The notes: generated by a model not told the origin, from the sequence alone. Shown: positions 1 through 10,775, counted from the stretch's first letter. The stretch: 64,000 nucleotides of DNA from Acanthosepion esculentum (GCA_964036315.1 OZ038496.1:19308185-19372184); one strand, 5' to 3'. Numbers and translations are program-made.

Positions 1-499
1 TTTGAATAAGCCTAATGAACATGAATATTCTTAATTGCTAAGAACATCCTTGAAGAGGGAAAGCCCGTCAGATGAATTTGATTTGGGTGCATTTGTGATT
101 CCTTTACCGCATTGTTTTCTGCCTCTTAATCTGTCTGGAGGTCTGATTGACTTCAAATTTTGACACACTGTCTAGCTCAAACACAACCTTGCTGCGAGTT
201 ATTTAACTCGCCTCATATTATACAAAACACATAAATACACTTAGAGTGGATTTATAATATTTTTTGTGTGTAATGTTTCTAACATTATGGTGTACTAGAG
301 TGATCGGCCTTGCATATGACGATGGTGGACTATTTATTTTTATGAAGATAGGAGGCGAAAAATACAGCAATAAAAATTGAAGTAATATATTTAAAGATAT
401 TCTGATGAAAACATTCTAATGATAGTAAAACCTTCAGAAGATTAGTACACATATATATATATATATATATATATAATGGGAAAAAGATATATAAATAAG
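1..499. other. No gene seen
   Basis: AT-rich sequence with stops in all frames. The only recognisable structure is a perfect (TA)n tract at about 451-475. No coding or RNA feature is supported. Confidence 0.6.
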
Positions 500-932
500 C
501 AGTGTTTCTCAACTGGGGTTCCCTGGAACTCTAAGGTTCTGCAAAAGGTCCCCAAGGGTTCCACAAGAATTGCTTTATTTTACCATATGTCTTTTCAACA
601 GTAAAGGATGAAAAAATAAAAAACTGATGCAGCAATTATCTGTTTTCATTCTGTTTACACTCAAACGTAAAAAATAAACATAAGTAACCAATATCATATA
701 CCTATGAGTTCAGAATTTTTTATTTAGCATTACCGAAAAATTTGACAAAGAAGTATTAATTTTTCCTTAAACCAATTAATCAAAAATATGAACTTTGATA
801 TTTACCATGTGAACTACAGTGAAAATAAAATGAGAAAGATATGGTATATAATTTTGTTTTTGTGCAAGGATTCCTTGAGACATGTAATTTATTTCAAGGG
901 TTGCACAAGGGTAAAAAGTTTTAGAAACACTG
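500..932 (+). mobile_element. hAT-like MITE
   Basis: A 433-bp non-coding unit bounded by imperfect terminal inverted repeats. The left end reads CAGTGTTTCTCAAC. The right end, reverse complemented, reads CAGTGTTTCTAAAAC. CAG ends followed by short internal repeats (ggttcc, ggttcca) are typical of hAT non-autonomous elements. The flanking 8-mers (taaataag and atctaaag) only partly match, so the target duplication is decayed or absent. There is no transposase ORF, so an autonomous hAT elsewhere would have to supply it. The superfamily call rests on the end sequences alone. Confidence 0.6.
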
Positions 933-1824
933 ATCTAAAGAGATGTTTACATTGATGAGACTGCACATGTGCACAAAGAAGAGTGGAAACTAAAATTTTG
1001 AACTTGAAAATTTCAATGTTTTTTTTTTAATGTGTTTGGGTATATAGTCTATCTAATTTCATTTATCTTCTTTTTCTTTTCATTCATGGTTTTATCACTT
1101 TTGTTATTAAATATCCCACATTTTGATAAGTGAAATGTTGTAAGACCCTGAACATAAATTTACTGTGGATGATCTAGCAATTAAACACTTTCTATACACT
1201 TTCATCTTAGTAAATTGCTTTCTCTTTTAATTAAAGTAGCATTTTTTAATTTAAATGAAAATTATGTTCAGACTCATTATGGTGAGCAACTAAAACATTG
1301 AGTGTGTCATCTGTAATGATTGCAACAAAGAATATATAAGAGAAACCTCAAGGAGTTTAAATAAAATATTATATCAACACAAAAAAGATCTTTTACAAAA
1401 ACACACATGTACCCAACTTAACACACAGGAATTGGGTCAACCCATAGTATGTGTTTTCTGGTATTTTCCAAAATAAACAAATTGATCATGGTGAAATTTG
1501 AGCTTGAGTGTCATAATCAGAAATTGAACATTGTAACCACTCATATACTGTTTGTAATATGTATTATATCTGTGGGGTGGGGGTGAGTGTGTATGTGTGC
1601 GTGCGTGTATATATATATATATATATAGATAGATATAATAGTAAAGGTCACGTCATGTGACATAATTTAGGCAAAAACCCCACTGAAATCTTACCATAAG
1701 ACTTCCTGTGAACCACAGCTCTGTGGAATTGATGTCCAAGTGGATGTTTCCCCACTCACTATAATCTTAACATGTTCAGGGCTAATGGTAACAGTTATCT
1801 TCCCCTCCTATCCACACAAATTGC
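933..1824. other. No gene seen; short GT/TA repeat
   Basis: AT-rich DNA without a recognisable ORF or repeat family. A G-rich to (GT)n to (TA)n simple-sequence run lies at about 1573-1627. Confidence 0.55.
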
Positions 1825-1905
1825 CTCCTAATGTAACCCTCTACCTTGAGTGGCACCCAGGCCTTGTACAGGGTGAACCTCACTGTATAAAAATAGAAGA
1901 CTACT
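1825..1905 (+). mobile_element. LINE-D 3' end fragment
   Basis: About 80 bp reading as the last codons of a non-LTR retrotransposon ORF (NVTLYLEWHPGLVQGE) and the start of its 3' tail. The same text occurs on the other strand at about 31690-31750, which is how I recognise it as a dispersed family. 5'-truncated. Confidence 0.5.
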
Positions 1906-1949
1906 CATGTTATATAGGACACAAACAGTCTCCAATTATCCTAAGTGGA

Positions 1950-2215
1950 TGTGTGGGTGGTGTAATGGATAGTGGCTCGGAATGAGAACCAAGTTCAAAT
2001 TCTAATGAGGTTCATTACATGCAAATTCCCTTGGGAAAGGTATAAATCCATTTCCTCTCTCCGGCTATGGATAGGACTTGTAACTGGAAAAATCATTGTT
2101 ATTCTCATAGAAATGTTAATGCAATATTCATTTGCAAAAGAAGAAATATTCTTACAATCTAAACTATGTTTCGGCTTCAAATTACCTAAAACATATTGAT
2201 AATCCATAAAAAAAC
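1950..2215 (+). mobile_element. SINE, tRNA-like part plus shared tail
   Basis: A member of the 5S-tRNA SINE family (full copy at 40850-41210), lacking the 5S head. The tRNA-like segment has an A-box-like ggtgtaatggata and a B-box-like aagttcaaattc. It is followed by the family body (ggaaaggtataaatccat) and the tail (cttacaatctaaa, then cggcttcaaattacc). It ends in an A-rich stretch. Diverged and presumably inactive. Confidence 0.7.
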
Positions 2216-2420
2216 AAATCAGTCAACCAATTATATTGACTGATTTTTTGTTATTGGATTAAAGCTCTCTGATGTTAAGAGTCCAAAGAGTATTGCACAA
2301 ACTATGCATGACTATAAACAATTCTGTGTTCAGATTCCTGGAGCTTGTCCATCCACACACAGAGAGTAAAAAGCCATCATCATTTTATATATATATATAT
2401 ATATACACACACAAATACTA

Positions 2421-2805
2421 CAGTTCAAAAGTTTGAAGCCACCCCTGGTAAATATTTAAATTGGCCCAAAAAGTATTTGTTTTGTAGTTTAAATAGGAGA
2501 AAATTAATATACATGGTTAAAAAAAAGAGATAAATGATTTTTTTTCTTTATTAGAAATCTTATTATGAGAAAAAAAAGAGTATTTTATGATTAAATTTTG
2601 CTCTCATCAAAATATCCTCCTTTAGCCTTGATTAACCTCAGCACAAATTTTTGGCATTCATTGCAAAAGTTTCTCAAAGTATAAGTTTGATAATTGACTA
2701 CATTCTTTTTTCAATGACCCTAAGATCTCTTTTTCATTTTTTTTTCACTCTTCTGTCAACTTCATCCCATGCTAATTCTGGGGATGGCTTCAAATTTTTT
2801 AACTG
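2421..2805 (-). mobile_element. Tc1-like deletion derivative
   Basis: A 385-bp unit with inverted ends: CAGTTCAAAAGTTTGAAGCC on the left and, reverse complemented, CAGTTAAAAAATTTGAAGCC on the right. A TA dinucleotide lies on each side (2419-2420, 2806-2807), the expected Tc1/mariner target duplication. On the minus strand it still reads short pieces of transposase C-terminus (LAWDEVDRR, where the third acidic residue of the DDE triad would sit, and IKAKGGYFDE). Most of the transposase is deleted, so it is non-autonomous. Confidence 0.75.
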
Positions 2806-2826
2806 TAGTGTCTGTGCGTGTGTGTG

Positions 2827-2828
<2 letters not shown>

Positions 2829-2862
<34 letters not shown>
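2829..2862. repeat. (TA)n microsatellite
   Basis: A perfect TA tract between two Tc1/mariner relics; both inserted beside TA-rich DNA. Confidence 0.95.
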
Positions 2863-2864
<2 letters not shown>

Positions 2865-3261
2865 CACAGTCCAACAAAAAATGTATACCCACTTCAGTAA
2901 AGGAAAAACTTGTATAGATAGTCTAATACTAAATTTATTCAGACATCACAAGATTAATACAAATTACCTTTGGACTCAACAAACACTAGAGATGCCCAAA
3001 ATGGTGGCCTTTAGCTTTTAGGCATTTATTAGTATGGGGAACTACTGTCTGGACAATGTTGGCCAAAGTGTCCAGTGGGATTGCTGCACATGCATCTTCA
3101 ATTTCTTGTCTAAGGGCCACCAATAGAGTTGTTTTTTTTATGTGATATGCAGCATCCTTTAGCCCCCCCCCCAATAATAAACAGTGTTATCGCAATTTGA
3201 TAAAACTACTAAAAACTTTTTGCTTATCTGAAGTGTGTATACATTTTTTCTGTGGACTCTG
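2865..3261 (-). mobile_element. Tc1/mariner relic, second family
   Basis: A 397-bp element with inverted ends of the type CACAGTCCAACAGAAAAAAT followed by gtatacacactt, flanked by TA (2863-2864 and 3262-3263). The minus strand reads about 60 codons of transposase C-terminus, including LRQEIEDACAAIPLDTLANI and a final GHHFGHL stop. That is the usual end of this transposase type (a Cys-x3-Gly-x-HFEHL-like tail). The N-terminal DNA-binding region and most of the catalytic core are missing. The ends differ from the element at 2421-2805, so these are two separate families side by side. Confidence 0.75.
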
Positions 3262-3263
3262 TA

Positions 3264-4640
3264 TATTAATGTATATTTGGACAGCAACTTTACTGCTAAA
3301 CATCTTTCATTAAATATGGCAGAGAAGAAAAATTTAATTAATTCTATATTTAGTTTCTCCTGTGTTCTTACATTTTTCTCTTTGGAGAGAGTAAGGGAGG
3401 ACAGACATTTTCCATAATTTTCATTGTACCAAGCACTTTCTGCCACTTTTTCAGCCATTTTCAAGAGGGGTTTTGTTTTAGGTATTGTTAGTTTCTCTTC
3501 ATGTTTTAGCTGTTCAAAATATATATATATATATATATATTGGGAATATAGATGGCTCCTTTTATGTTTATGTTCATATTTGTGTTCGTATTTTTGTGCC
3601 TTCAAGAAAAAATGTTTCCCTTTCATAATAACTAACTTCAGAAAAATTCTATTTCATTTGTTTCATGTACTTTCTTACCCCCTTTCCCTACTAGCCTTTG
3701 CCCAAAGTGACTCTCAGTTATTCTCCTTCTCACTGGCGCCAATTAAATATTGGTCAGGCGTAGACAATGGCTGATTGTTTGGCTCACACCACTTTTCAGA
3801 ATCCTGCTTCTGCAGAACTGAGATGGAAATTGCATAACAAAAGAAACATATATGCTATTATCAATTCTCTTTTATTTCTTCTGGTTTTGGTTTTGTTAAT
3901 TTCTACATGTAATTAAGCGCTTTGATTGATTATTTTCTCTAAACTCTTGCCATTCTGTATCTTACGGTCAGCACTTGAATTTTTCAACCACCACAAAACC
4001 AATTTCTGCTTTACAGACAAATAAAAAAAAAAACATCTATTTTGCTAGCTGACATTTTCTTATATAATTTTATTTTTTGTAATCAAGTGAAAATCTTTTT
4101 TTTTTTTTTTATAATTCTATCATTTAAATCTGTTCAAGTTGAAAACAGAAAATATTTTCTTCTTTATTAAGATTGAATGATTACTACTCAATCAAACAGA
4201 TTGCATTGACATTTATTTATCTAGAAAACCTGACAGAATAAATGTTTTTTTTTGCTATTAATCATACTGGGGACTGCTATGGAGTCAACATCTTCGTTAT
4301 AAGAAAAAAAGATAAAAACTGAAATGAAAATATATATGTAAGACATTGTAAGAAATTGAACTGCAGGAAACTAAAACAATTAAATATAAAGCCGCAGTAA
4401 AAAAGCTGAGTAAAAAACAAAAGCACAATGAACTGAAAACCCAAACTAGATTCTAAGTTGTTCTCTGTGGAAGTCCTAAATATAAACTTTGGCTTTGATA
4501 ACAGCACATAGATTTGAATATTGTCTTTATTGAATTATGTCTTATTTAGAAACAAATGACTATCATAAACTCTTGGGTAAAATTTAATTGATGTATGAAG
4601 GGTGATTTTCACAAAAAATATTACAAGCACCCACATTTTA
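3264..4640. other. No gene seen
   Basis: AT-rich DNA with poly-T runs and a (TA)n tract at about 3519-3540. Small ORFs here have no recognisable composition or motif. Confidence 0.5.
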
Positions 4641-4644
4641 CCAG

Positions 4645-4872
4645 TTATGACCAGGGTATGACAATAAACTACATTTGGCAGCAAGGCCTCTGATTAGGAG
4701 ATTGGAGGTTTTGAGGAGCATGGAACCACCTCTTAATTACTGCTGCTACCAGGTTCACCCTGATCCAAGTTGGTAGCACTTGTTAGAGTCCTAGCTATGA
4801 GCAAATAATGAACACCCAAACAAAATACTATAAAAGTATAAAACACATTTTTATAGTAAAAATATCAGCAAT
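4645..4872 (+). mobile_element. Element M, 3'-truncated copy
   Basis: A copy of the element described at 11274-12330. It begins in the minisatellite A text (gggtatgacaataaactaca), then runs through the core (cagcaaggcctctgat, ggagcatggaaccacctctt, gttagagtcctagctatgag). It breaks into the (TA)n tract just after one minisatellite-B-like stub (atcagcaatacat). Confidence 0.7.
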
Positions 4873-4874
4873 AC

Positions 4875-4968
<94 letters not shown>

Positions 4969-4987
4969 GCACACATATATACATATA
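4873..4987. repeat. Long (TA)n microsatellite
   Basis: About 110 bp of almost pure TA with one TTTA interruption. It separates element M from the hammerhead SINE. The ORF across it is an alternating Tyr/Ile artefact. Confidence 0.97.
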
Positions 4988-4999
4988 TATTTTTGTCAT

Positions 5000-5038
5000 C
5001 CACAGACTGTTTCGCTGTTTCACAGCTCATCAGTGTGG
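5000..5038 (-). ncRNA. Hammerhead ribozyme H1 (intact core)
   Basis: On the minus strand, stem I is CCACA paired with TGTGG. The first core is CTGATGA and stem II is GCTGT/ACAGC closed by gaa. The second core is GAAA, followed by a minimal stem III (A-CAG-T) and the cleavage triplet ending TC immediately before TGTGG. Every conserved hammerhead residue is present. A one-base-pair stem III is typical of minimal type I hammerheads in Penelope-like elements and retrozymes, which are thought to act best as tandem dimers. Confidence 0.85.
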
Positions 5039-5215
5039 CTAGACGTCCGGTTGCCTCTAGCTAGGATCGAAACCCGACTGAATTTGCGTCAGTCGGAACT
5101 TCTACCACTAAGCCATCGGCGCACGGCAGGGATGAAGGTGAATTTTAGCGTGTTTATTTTTAGATTTAGATAAACACACAGTGACTGACAGTGACTGAAT
5201 TCTGCCGAAGAGTCG
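5000..5215 (-). mobile_element. tRNA-SINE ending in a hammerhead ribozyme
   Basis: Read on the minus strand. A leader with a near-palindromic tttatctaaatctaaaaataaa run comes first. A tRNA-like Pol III promoter follows, with A box TGGCTTAGTGGTA (5103-5115) and B box GGTTTCGATCC (5064-5074), separated by a small hairpin (tccgactgacg against cagtcgg). A hammerhead ribozyme then occupies the last 39 nt before the (TA)n tract. A diverged second copy lies at 61205-61440. Pol III promoter plus hammerhead recalls the Schistosoma Sm-alpha family and the retrozymes of animals and plants. Movement would need a partner reverse transcriptase, plausibly the Penelope-like element near 20.7 kb (inference). 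Confidence 0.75.
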
Positions 5216-5240
5216 TGCAATGTATATATATATATATATA

Positions 5241-5682
5241 TCATGGCTGAGTGGTTAGAATGTTCACTTTCTGACCATGAGACCCAGGTTTGAATATCAC
5301 CACGGTTGAGTTGTCACGGAGAGACTTCCTGATGTCTGGAGGGGACTTTTGGAAAGTGCCTGAAAACAATACCACAGGTTGACTCAAGACTCGTGAGTGA
5401 AATTGGGTAAACAAAACACATGGGTGCCATCAATAGCTGTGCTAGCACGAAGTCACAAGCCATCATGGCTGAGGGTTTGGCCCTGTTCAGATTGTTGATC
5501 ATGCTAGATAACACTCTCTTTCCCAGAAACTGCAACAAAGGTCTGCTCAGTGTAGTTGCAGTATAAACCACAGGTGGGCTCTGTGAGTGTTGAACAAACA
5601 CAAATGTGCCTGAGCAAGCATCTGAATTAGGGATTGGATAGGTGTCCTAGTAGACAGGTATCCTCGAATACGAGTGGTCAGC

Positions 5683-5683
<1 letters not shown>
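5241..5683 (+). mobile_element. tRNA-derived SINE with long body
   Basis: The head resembles a tRNA gene. A box TGGCTGAGTGGTTAGAA starts at 5244 and B box GGTTTGAATATC lies at 5287-5298, a spacing normal for internal Pol III promoters. An unrelated body of about 380 bp follows (cttcctgatgtctggagggg, gggtgccatcaatagctgtg, gcctgagcaagcatctg) and ends against a (TA)n tract. The head and body do not match the other SINEs in the window, so this is a separate family. It has no coding capacity. Confidence 0.75.

Positions 5684-5750
<67 letters not shown>
5684..5750. repeat. (TA)n microsatellite
   Basis: About 66 bp of pure TA immediately 3' of the SINE. Confidence 0.97.
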
Positions 5751-5753
<3 letters not shown>

Positions 5754-5754
5754 T

Positions 5755-5812
5755 TAATTAAGTAATTTTGATGAATTACTTAATTATGATTATTCAAATC
5801 CCCCTAATAATT

Positions 5813-5843
<31 letters not shown>

Positions 5844-5874
5844 CTGAATATGTATTTATATGTATATATACGAC

Positions 5875-5912
<38 letters not shown>
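5755..5912 (+). mobile_element. Tail of hammerhead-SINE family plus simple repeats
   Basis: The segment gatgaattacttaattatga through to the run before 5815 matches the tail beside the hammerhead SINE at 63253-63305. The first half is itself inverted (aattaagtaatt against aattacttaatt). (TA)n, (CA)n and (TA)n tracts complete the interval to 5912. Confidence 0.6.
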
Positions 5913-5962
5913 AATGTAAAAGAACAAAGAAAAAAATTTCAACATTCAAAGCAATAATTTAA

Positions 5963-6180
5963 AACAGCGCTCAGTACAAAAGTAGAGCAATAAATATTTA
6001 TTTATTATGCACTGTTACATTAGAACATGTAAATATCCACTACAAAATTGTACATTTTGTTTCAACATGAACATTTCTTCAGGTGGCAAACAATGATAGT
6101 ACTATTCAATTCAATTTTTTAGTGGATATTTACATGTTCTAATGTAACAGTGCATAATAAATATATGTATATATATATAT
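5963..6180. repeat. Palindromic element with hammerhead in its loop
   Basis: Arms at 6001-6042 and 6120-6161 are essentially perfect inverted copies and enclose a 77-bp loop with hammerhead H2. The left flank carries the motif GCTCAGTACAAAAGTAGAGC, which recurs near other palindromes in the window. (TA)n lies on the right. The arms correspond to sequence 3' of the ribozyme, so the structure looks like an inverted end-duplication of a hammerhead element. Confidence 0.7.
6036..6087 (-). ncRNA. Hammerhead-like ribozyme H2
   Basis: On the minus strand, stem I is GCCAC with GTGGA (four pairs) and the core is CTGAAGA (position 7 of the hammerhead core is variable, so A is allowed). GAAA follows, then a seven-pair stem III (ACAAAAT with ATTTTGT) and TA at the cleavage site. 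Stem II (AATGTTCATGTT) is weak and lacks the usual G-C closing pair, so activity is doubtful. Confidence 0.6.
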
Positions 6181-6214
6181 GACCAATATAATTTCTGTGT
6201 TTGAAGGCATAAAA

Positions 6215-6300
6215 TTACACTTAAAATATTTAGATTTTGGCATTAAATAACCCATAGAGATTATTATGCTACTAAACAAAATCAACCAACCACTTTTTAC
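6215..6300 (+). mobile_element. Shared 3' tail fragment (element M type)
   Basis: The text attttggcattaaataacc, then catagagattattatgctac and an aatcaaccaaccac end, matches the 3' terminus of element M copies. Only the tail is present, as expected of a severely 5'-truncated LINE-mobilised insertion. Confidence 0.55.
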
Positions 6301-7125
6301 TATAAATTTATCCATCCCAATATTTATACCAAACTATGTTTTTACGAGGACTTATAAATTTCATTGAATGTTTAACCTTTATGGTCCCTGGTGTCAGTTT
6401 CTCATATTACAAATGTAAACATAACATTTTTTATTTTAGTCTTAATTTTGCAGTGACTGGGAAAATGTTATGGCAAAAAGGTTATAACTTTGATTTCTGG
6501 CTTAAAAATTTTCAGCTTTTTTATCAAATTTAATATGGTTAAATGAAAAGATAAAGATTTAATTTAGCTTGCCTGACGCACACAAGTAAGAGTCCTGTTT
6601 ATCATTATACCTATGTTGTACGTTTTTTTCTCTAAAAAGTTAAAATGTTTTGAAATTTTCAGCTAGATGTCTATATAGTCAAATGAAAAGGTAAAGATTC
6701 AATTTAGCTAACTTGACAGATTTTTTGGCTATAACATTAGCTATTTGTGTGTTATACAACAAAAGACAGCTGAACAAAAAAGATCTTTAGGGAATTATGT
6801 TAAGATGCAGTAAGTATAAGAAACCAGACAATGCTTCAAGAGAGAGGCAGGCAACATGTATAAGTTTTGATTCCATTAGATATATGTCAAGGTAAAAAAA
6901 CAAAATGTTTCTCAACAAAAATCACTTTTGATGAGTCATTTCTGAATGCACACAATCCTATGGAACTTAGTTTCTGAACCTTTGTAGAGGAATCTAAGAG
7001 AGGAAGACAAGTAGCAGTAGTAATGTTTTTGAGTTCACACAAGCAAAGTTCAATCAAAGCATTGTTGATATGAAAAATGACAAAGTTTGAGTAACAAACT
7101 GTAGTTTGAATTAGTTTGGTTTGTT
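6301..7125. other. No gene seen
   Basis: AT-rich DNA. Two short similar stretches (aaaatgaaaagataaagatt near 6540 and aatgaaaaggtaaagattca near 6682) suggest an old duplication. Nothing else is recognised. Confidence 0.5.
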
Positions 7126-7620
7126 TTGTTTTATGGCATATCAACCTCAATGGTTTATTTAATGCTAAGCATATTTTTATTGCTGGTAATTTTTTTTTTT
7201 TCAAAAATGTATTGCTGGTATTTTTTTTTTAAATGTATACTTGGTAATTTTTTTTTTCAAAAATGTATAGCTGGTAATAATTTTTCTTCAAACATTTATT
7301 GCTGGTAATAAGTTTTTACAAAAATGTATTTCTGGTATTAAAACCTTTTTTTACACTTTCATAGTGTTTTGACCCCAGTTTAAGGGTTAACTATTTATCC
7401 ATAGCTGGGACCCTAACAGGTGCTACCCACTCCGGGTTAGGGTGGACCTGGGAACACCAGCAATTAACAGGTGGTTCCATGCACCTCAAAACTTCCTGAT
7501 CAGAGGCCTTGCTGTTGGACGTATTTTATCGTCTTACCCGGGATATGGATGTAGTTTATTGTCCTACCCAGGACAGTAACAAACTGTGACTGTCATGATT
7601 AGTACTTGTCAAAATCCAAC
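7126..7620 (-). mobile_element. Element M, minus-strand copy
   Basis: Reverse complemented, this copy has the whole order of the family. Two minisatellite A units (cctgggtaggacaataaact) come first, then the core (gcaaggcctctgatcaggaa, gtccaccctaacccgg, gggtcccagctatgg, aactggggtcaaaacact). About six degenerate minisatellite B units follow (accagcaatacatttttg). The tail gcattaaataaaccattgag, ttgatatgccataaaacaaa ends it. The B units here are eroded and T-rich compared with the 31-bp array at 11.5-12.2 kb. Confidence 0.75.
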
Positions 7621-7868
7621 AGTTTTAATGCACATATATCAACTTCATAAAATTAACATTTCTCATTTTCAGTTAATAAATATCAACTCTTAGAGTGGAT
7701 TTTTTTATACTAAAATTTCACCCAGTACAAAATCTTAGAGTCTCTCAAGTTAGAGGGTTATGGTCAAAATGGTAATGATAAATGAGGTTTGTGATATGAA
7801 TTGAAGAAGAACTTGTAGGAATTGAAGATTATGAGGATAAGGAGGCAAAATGTCACTTGACACTGGAC

Positions 7869-8127
7869 TTGAAGTGATCAAGATTGAACTGTGAGGAGAG
7901 GGAAAAATTAACAATCCACTAGTTCGTTCTTTTAGTCAAAAAGTAAAACTGGCATGGAAACAGATTGAAATTTTTTTTTAACAAACTACCAAATCTATCA
8001 TCAAATTTATTTTCCTGTTGATGGAGAAGGAGGGAGTGTCCTAGAAATTTTATTTCTCCTCCCGAAGTGATGACATATGTGATTTTGTTTGTTATTAATC
8101 CTCTATTTTCTTTTAGGCCTCCTCCCC

Positions 8128-8159
<32 letters not shown>

Positions 8160-8288
8160 GATGATAAATTTGGTAGCTTGTGAAACATTTTTCAGTCTGT
8201 CTCGTTCCAGCTTTACTTTTTGACTAAAATGACAAACTAGTGGATTGTTAGTTTTTCCCTCTCCTCATAGTTCTCTTGTGATCAAGGT
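7869..8288. repeat. Foldback element with ~130-bp arms
   Basis: The left arm (7869-8003) and right arm (8161-8288) are inverted copies; for example ctagttcgttcttttagtca on the left matches tgactaaaatgacaaactag on the right. The loop of about 155 bp ends in a 29-bp poly-A run (8131-8159). This looks like a long-TIR MITE or an inverted duplication. No transposase is present. Confidence 0.75.
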
Positions 8289-8689
8289 AAGAGAGTCATT
8301 GTCTTAAAAAAAAATTATTAGAAAAAAATGTCAAAATTTTATTCGTTGGCACCTGCTCACATTGAAGTATCAGGATTGTCATTGTCTCCCCTTAAACCGT
8401 TTCTCCCCTCTGTGGGTGGTGACTGAGATGGTTGTAAAGCTCCAGCCTAATCCTGAAGAGTCATGAGCAGGAGTTACAGAGAAGTGTGGGTGGTGGACAG
8501 AGCTGGGCTAGTTGGGCCCTCCTGACATCATATCACAGATCCTCTTCATGTTGACAATTGGACTCAAAAATCTCAGTCCTCCTTCGGATGGTCCTACACC
8601 AGGAAGACTGATTTGATGAAAAAAGATGAGGACATTGGTGTAAATGTAAATAATGATAACTCTTCATCTTAGAAATCCAGACAGAAAGA

Positions 8690-9029
8690 TAAATTCATTT
8701 TCTATAGCTTATCAACCCATTGAAGGTTATTTAAAGCCAGAAAATATTTTTTGATTGAAAGAATTTTTGGAGGGGAGATAATAATGATTTAGTGATAAAA
8801 GTATTACTAATTAACCCATAGCTGGGGAAGGCAAAGGTGGATTCCTACCTAATCAAAATTTGATAAACAATTATACAATATGGATATAAATTGAGTGATT
8901 AATTATGTATTACAAACAATATGTAAATTGATCCCTCACTTTGTGGTCACAGTGGTTTCTATACATGTATATTCTAGAGAATGTAAATAAATCTAAAAGA
9001 CATGTCTGCATAGCTAATCAGTATTTGAT
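8690..9029 (-). mobile_element. SINE tail fragment plus shared downstream unit
   Basis: The first 170 bp is the reverse complement of the 5S-tRNA SINE tail and body. The next stretch (to about 9029) matches 10800-10990 at the other SINE locus (tttctatacatgtatattct, taatcagtatttgattgatt). The same unrecognised unit therefore sits 3' of a SINE at both places. Confidence 0.6.
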
Positions 9030-9385
9030 TGATTCATTTTCTATGGCTTATCAATCCTTTGCAGGTTAATTAAAGCCAGAAAATATTTTTAGATTGTAAG
9101 TATGTTTTTTAGATAATAATGATTTAGTGATACAAGTATTACTAATTAACCCATAACTGGGGGGAGAAGAGATGAATTCATATCTTCCCAAGCATATTTG
9201 TGCATAAGTGAATATAATGAACTTAACTGGAATTCAAACTCAGCTATCCAATTAAAAATTCTAAGTTATTATCCATTACACCCCTTACACATCCAAGCTT
9301 ACAGCATCTGGTATTCCCAAGTGTTCACCTATCTAGGTAGTGACCAGGATTGACATTGCTTAACTTTGATGATTGTACAGGAACC
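9030..9385 (-). mobile_element. 5S rRNA-tRNA chimeric SINE
   Basis: On the minus strand the element starts inside a 5S rRNA-like head (aagttaagcaatgtcaatcc, tacctagataggtgaacact, tgggaataccagatgctgta). A tRNA-like part follows (tgtaatggata, gagtttgaattcca), then the family body and the tail ctggctttaattaacctgca. The 5S internal promoter blocks are recognisable though mutated. It is nearly full length but misses the first ~30 bases of the 5S part. Confidence 0.85.
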
Positions 9386-9529
9386 AGACAGAAAGAATAA
9401 ATAAAGAGAAGTGATAAAAATTGCCATAAAGTTCTCTTCATATTAGACTTGAGTTAGCAGGCTGAGATGCAGCAGAAACAGGGTGAGTGAGAATTGGGAT
9501 ATACTAAATAGGAATAAGATGAGATATCC

Positions 9530-9700
9530 ATAGGTATGAACATTGGAACAAGAACAATCTACCCCATAAATTAAATAAAGTGTTTGGTTTGAAATTGCCT
9601 GAAGGATAACCAGATTAGCAGTCACCTGAAGAAGGCCAGAGGGTACAATAACATGATAATAACAACAAAGATCAGGATATTAGTCCAAATGTAAATAAAG
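9530..9700 (+). repeat. Interspersed repeat R1
   Basis: Family recognised from copies at 14300-14650 (opposite strand) and 27830-28045. Shared text includes gaacaatctacc, aataaagtgtttggtttg, cacctgaagaaggc and gataataacaacaaagat. An AATAAA-like signal lies in the first third. No coding potential is seen and the class is unknown. Confidence 0.6.
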
Positions 9701-10307
9701 ATTCATTCATGCATCTATTCTGTTAAAAATATCAGAAACAAAAAGGAAAATTACATGTAGAAAATATCTATTTATATTGTACTGTTCAGTATACAGGACG
9801 CTGTGGAGAGCTATGATTTTCCACTTTCTGAATGGTTAACTGTGTTTGCTGCAGGTGTTCTGGGAAAAAAGCAAATTCTTAGAAATGTTGGCTCGAGGTA
9901 AAATGTTCAGAATCATTTATTTAAGCAAAGATTGCCAAAAATTGATATTTCTTTGGGGTTTAACTTCATCCAATCACAAATGCCCATCTATCAACGACAT
10001 TTTCCATCTCGAACCATCACATTATTGAGATTAATTGCACTTTGACAATCATTGGCATCTTTTCAAAAAACCCATTGCCAAGTCGGGACATTACATTGCA
10101 TTTTGAAAATGACGTTGGAAAGTGAAACCAGTCACTTGTAATCAAAATCATTTATTCTGCGTGTTACAGAACTATCACCTCATGAAATAGAAATTTCAAT
10201 TTTGGGTGAAGAGATTGCAAGTTCAGTCCCTACACAAGGCACTGTTTTCATGCAGCCAAGTCAGCTTTCATCTTCTTTATAAATATTTAGTATCAAATAT
10301 CAGTCAC

Positions 10308-10775
10308 ATGAAGACAGAATGTATCGTTGTCAGCAAAGGGAACAACGCAACATACAAATTACATATTAGAGATACCAAAATCAAACAAGTACAAAAATTT
10401 AAATACTTGGGAAGTGTTTTAACAGGGGATGGAAAGTGTGACACAGAGATCTGAATTGAGATGGGGAAAGATACATTCCAAAAGCTAAGCATAGTATTAA
10501 GAAGCAGAAAAAGTTTCTTAGGAACGAAAAGTGTCTTGAACTGCTATCTAAGATCAGTTCTCCTATATGTCAGTGAATGCTGGACAGTCTCCTTACAGAT
10601 AAAGAAGAGACTTGAAGTAGCAGAAATGTAGTTCTACAGAAGGATGCTGAGAATACCGTACACCAAATGTATGAGCAACAATGAAGTTTTAAAGAAAATG
10701 AAAACAAAAAGAACACTTGGCTTTAACATCAGAAAGAGAAAGTTGAAATTTCTAGAGCATATAATTAACTCATAG
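10308..10775 (+). pseudogene. Non-LTR reverse transcriptase C-terminal fragment (LINE-B)
   Basis: One frame runs about 155 codons with two internal stops (after DTEI and after VAEM). It shows QKFKYLGSVLTGDGKCDTEI, SVLLYVSECWTVSLQIKKRL, FYRRMLRIPYTKCMSNNEVL and FNIRKRKLKFLEHI. These form the region C-terminal to the RT palm in an RTE-like family, also seen at 49430-49990 and 57890-58320. The endonuclease and the catalytic FADD box are absent, and the 3' end is cut by a SINE. The clade assignment is tentative. Confidence 0.75.

Noticed and set aside
5241..5300. A functional tRNA gene
   Set aside because: A and B boxes are good, but no acceptor stem closes the cloverleaf and the sequence continues into a SINE body.
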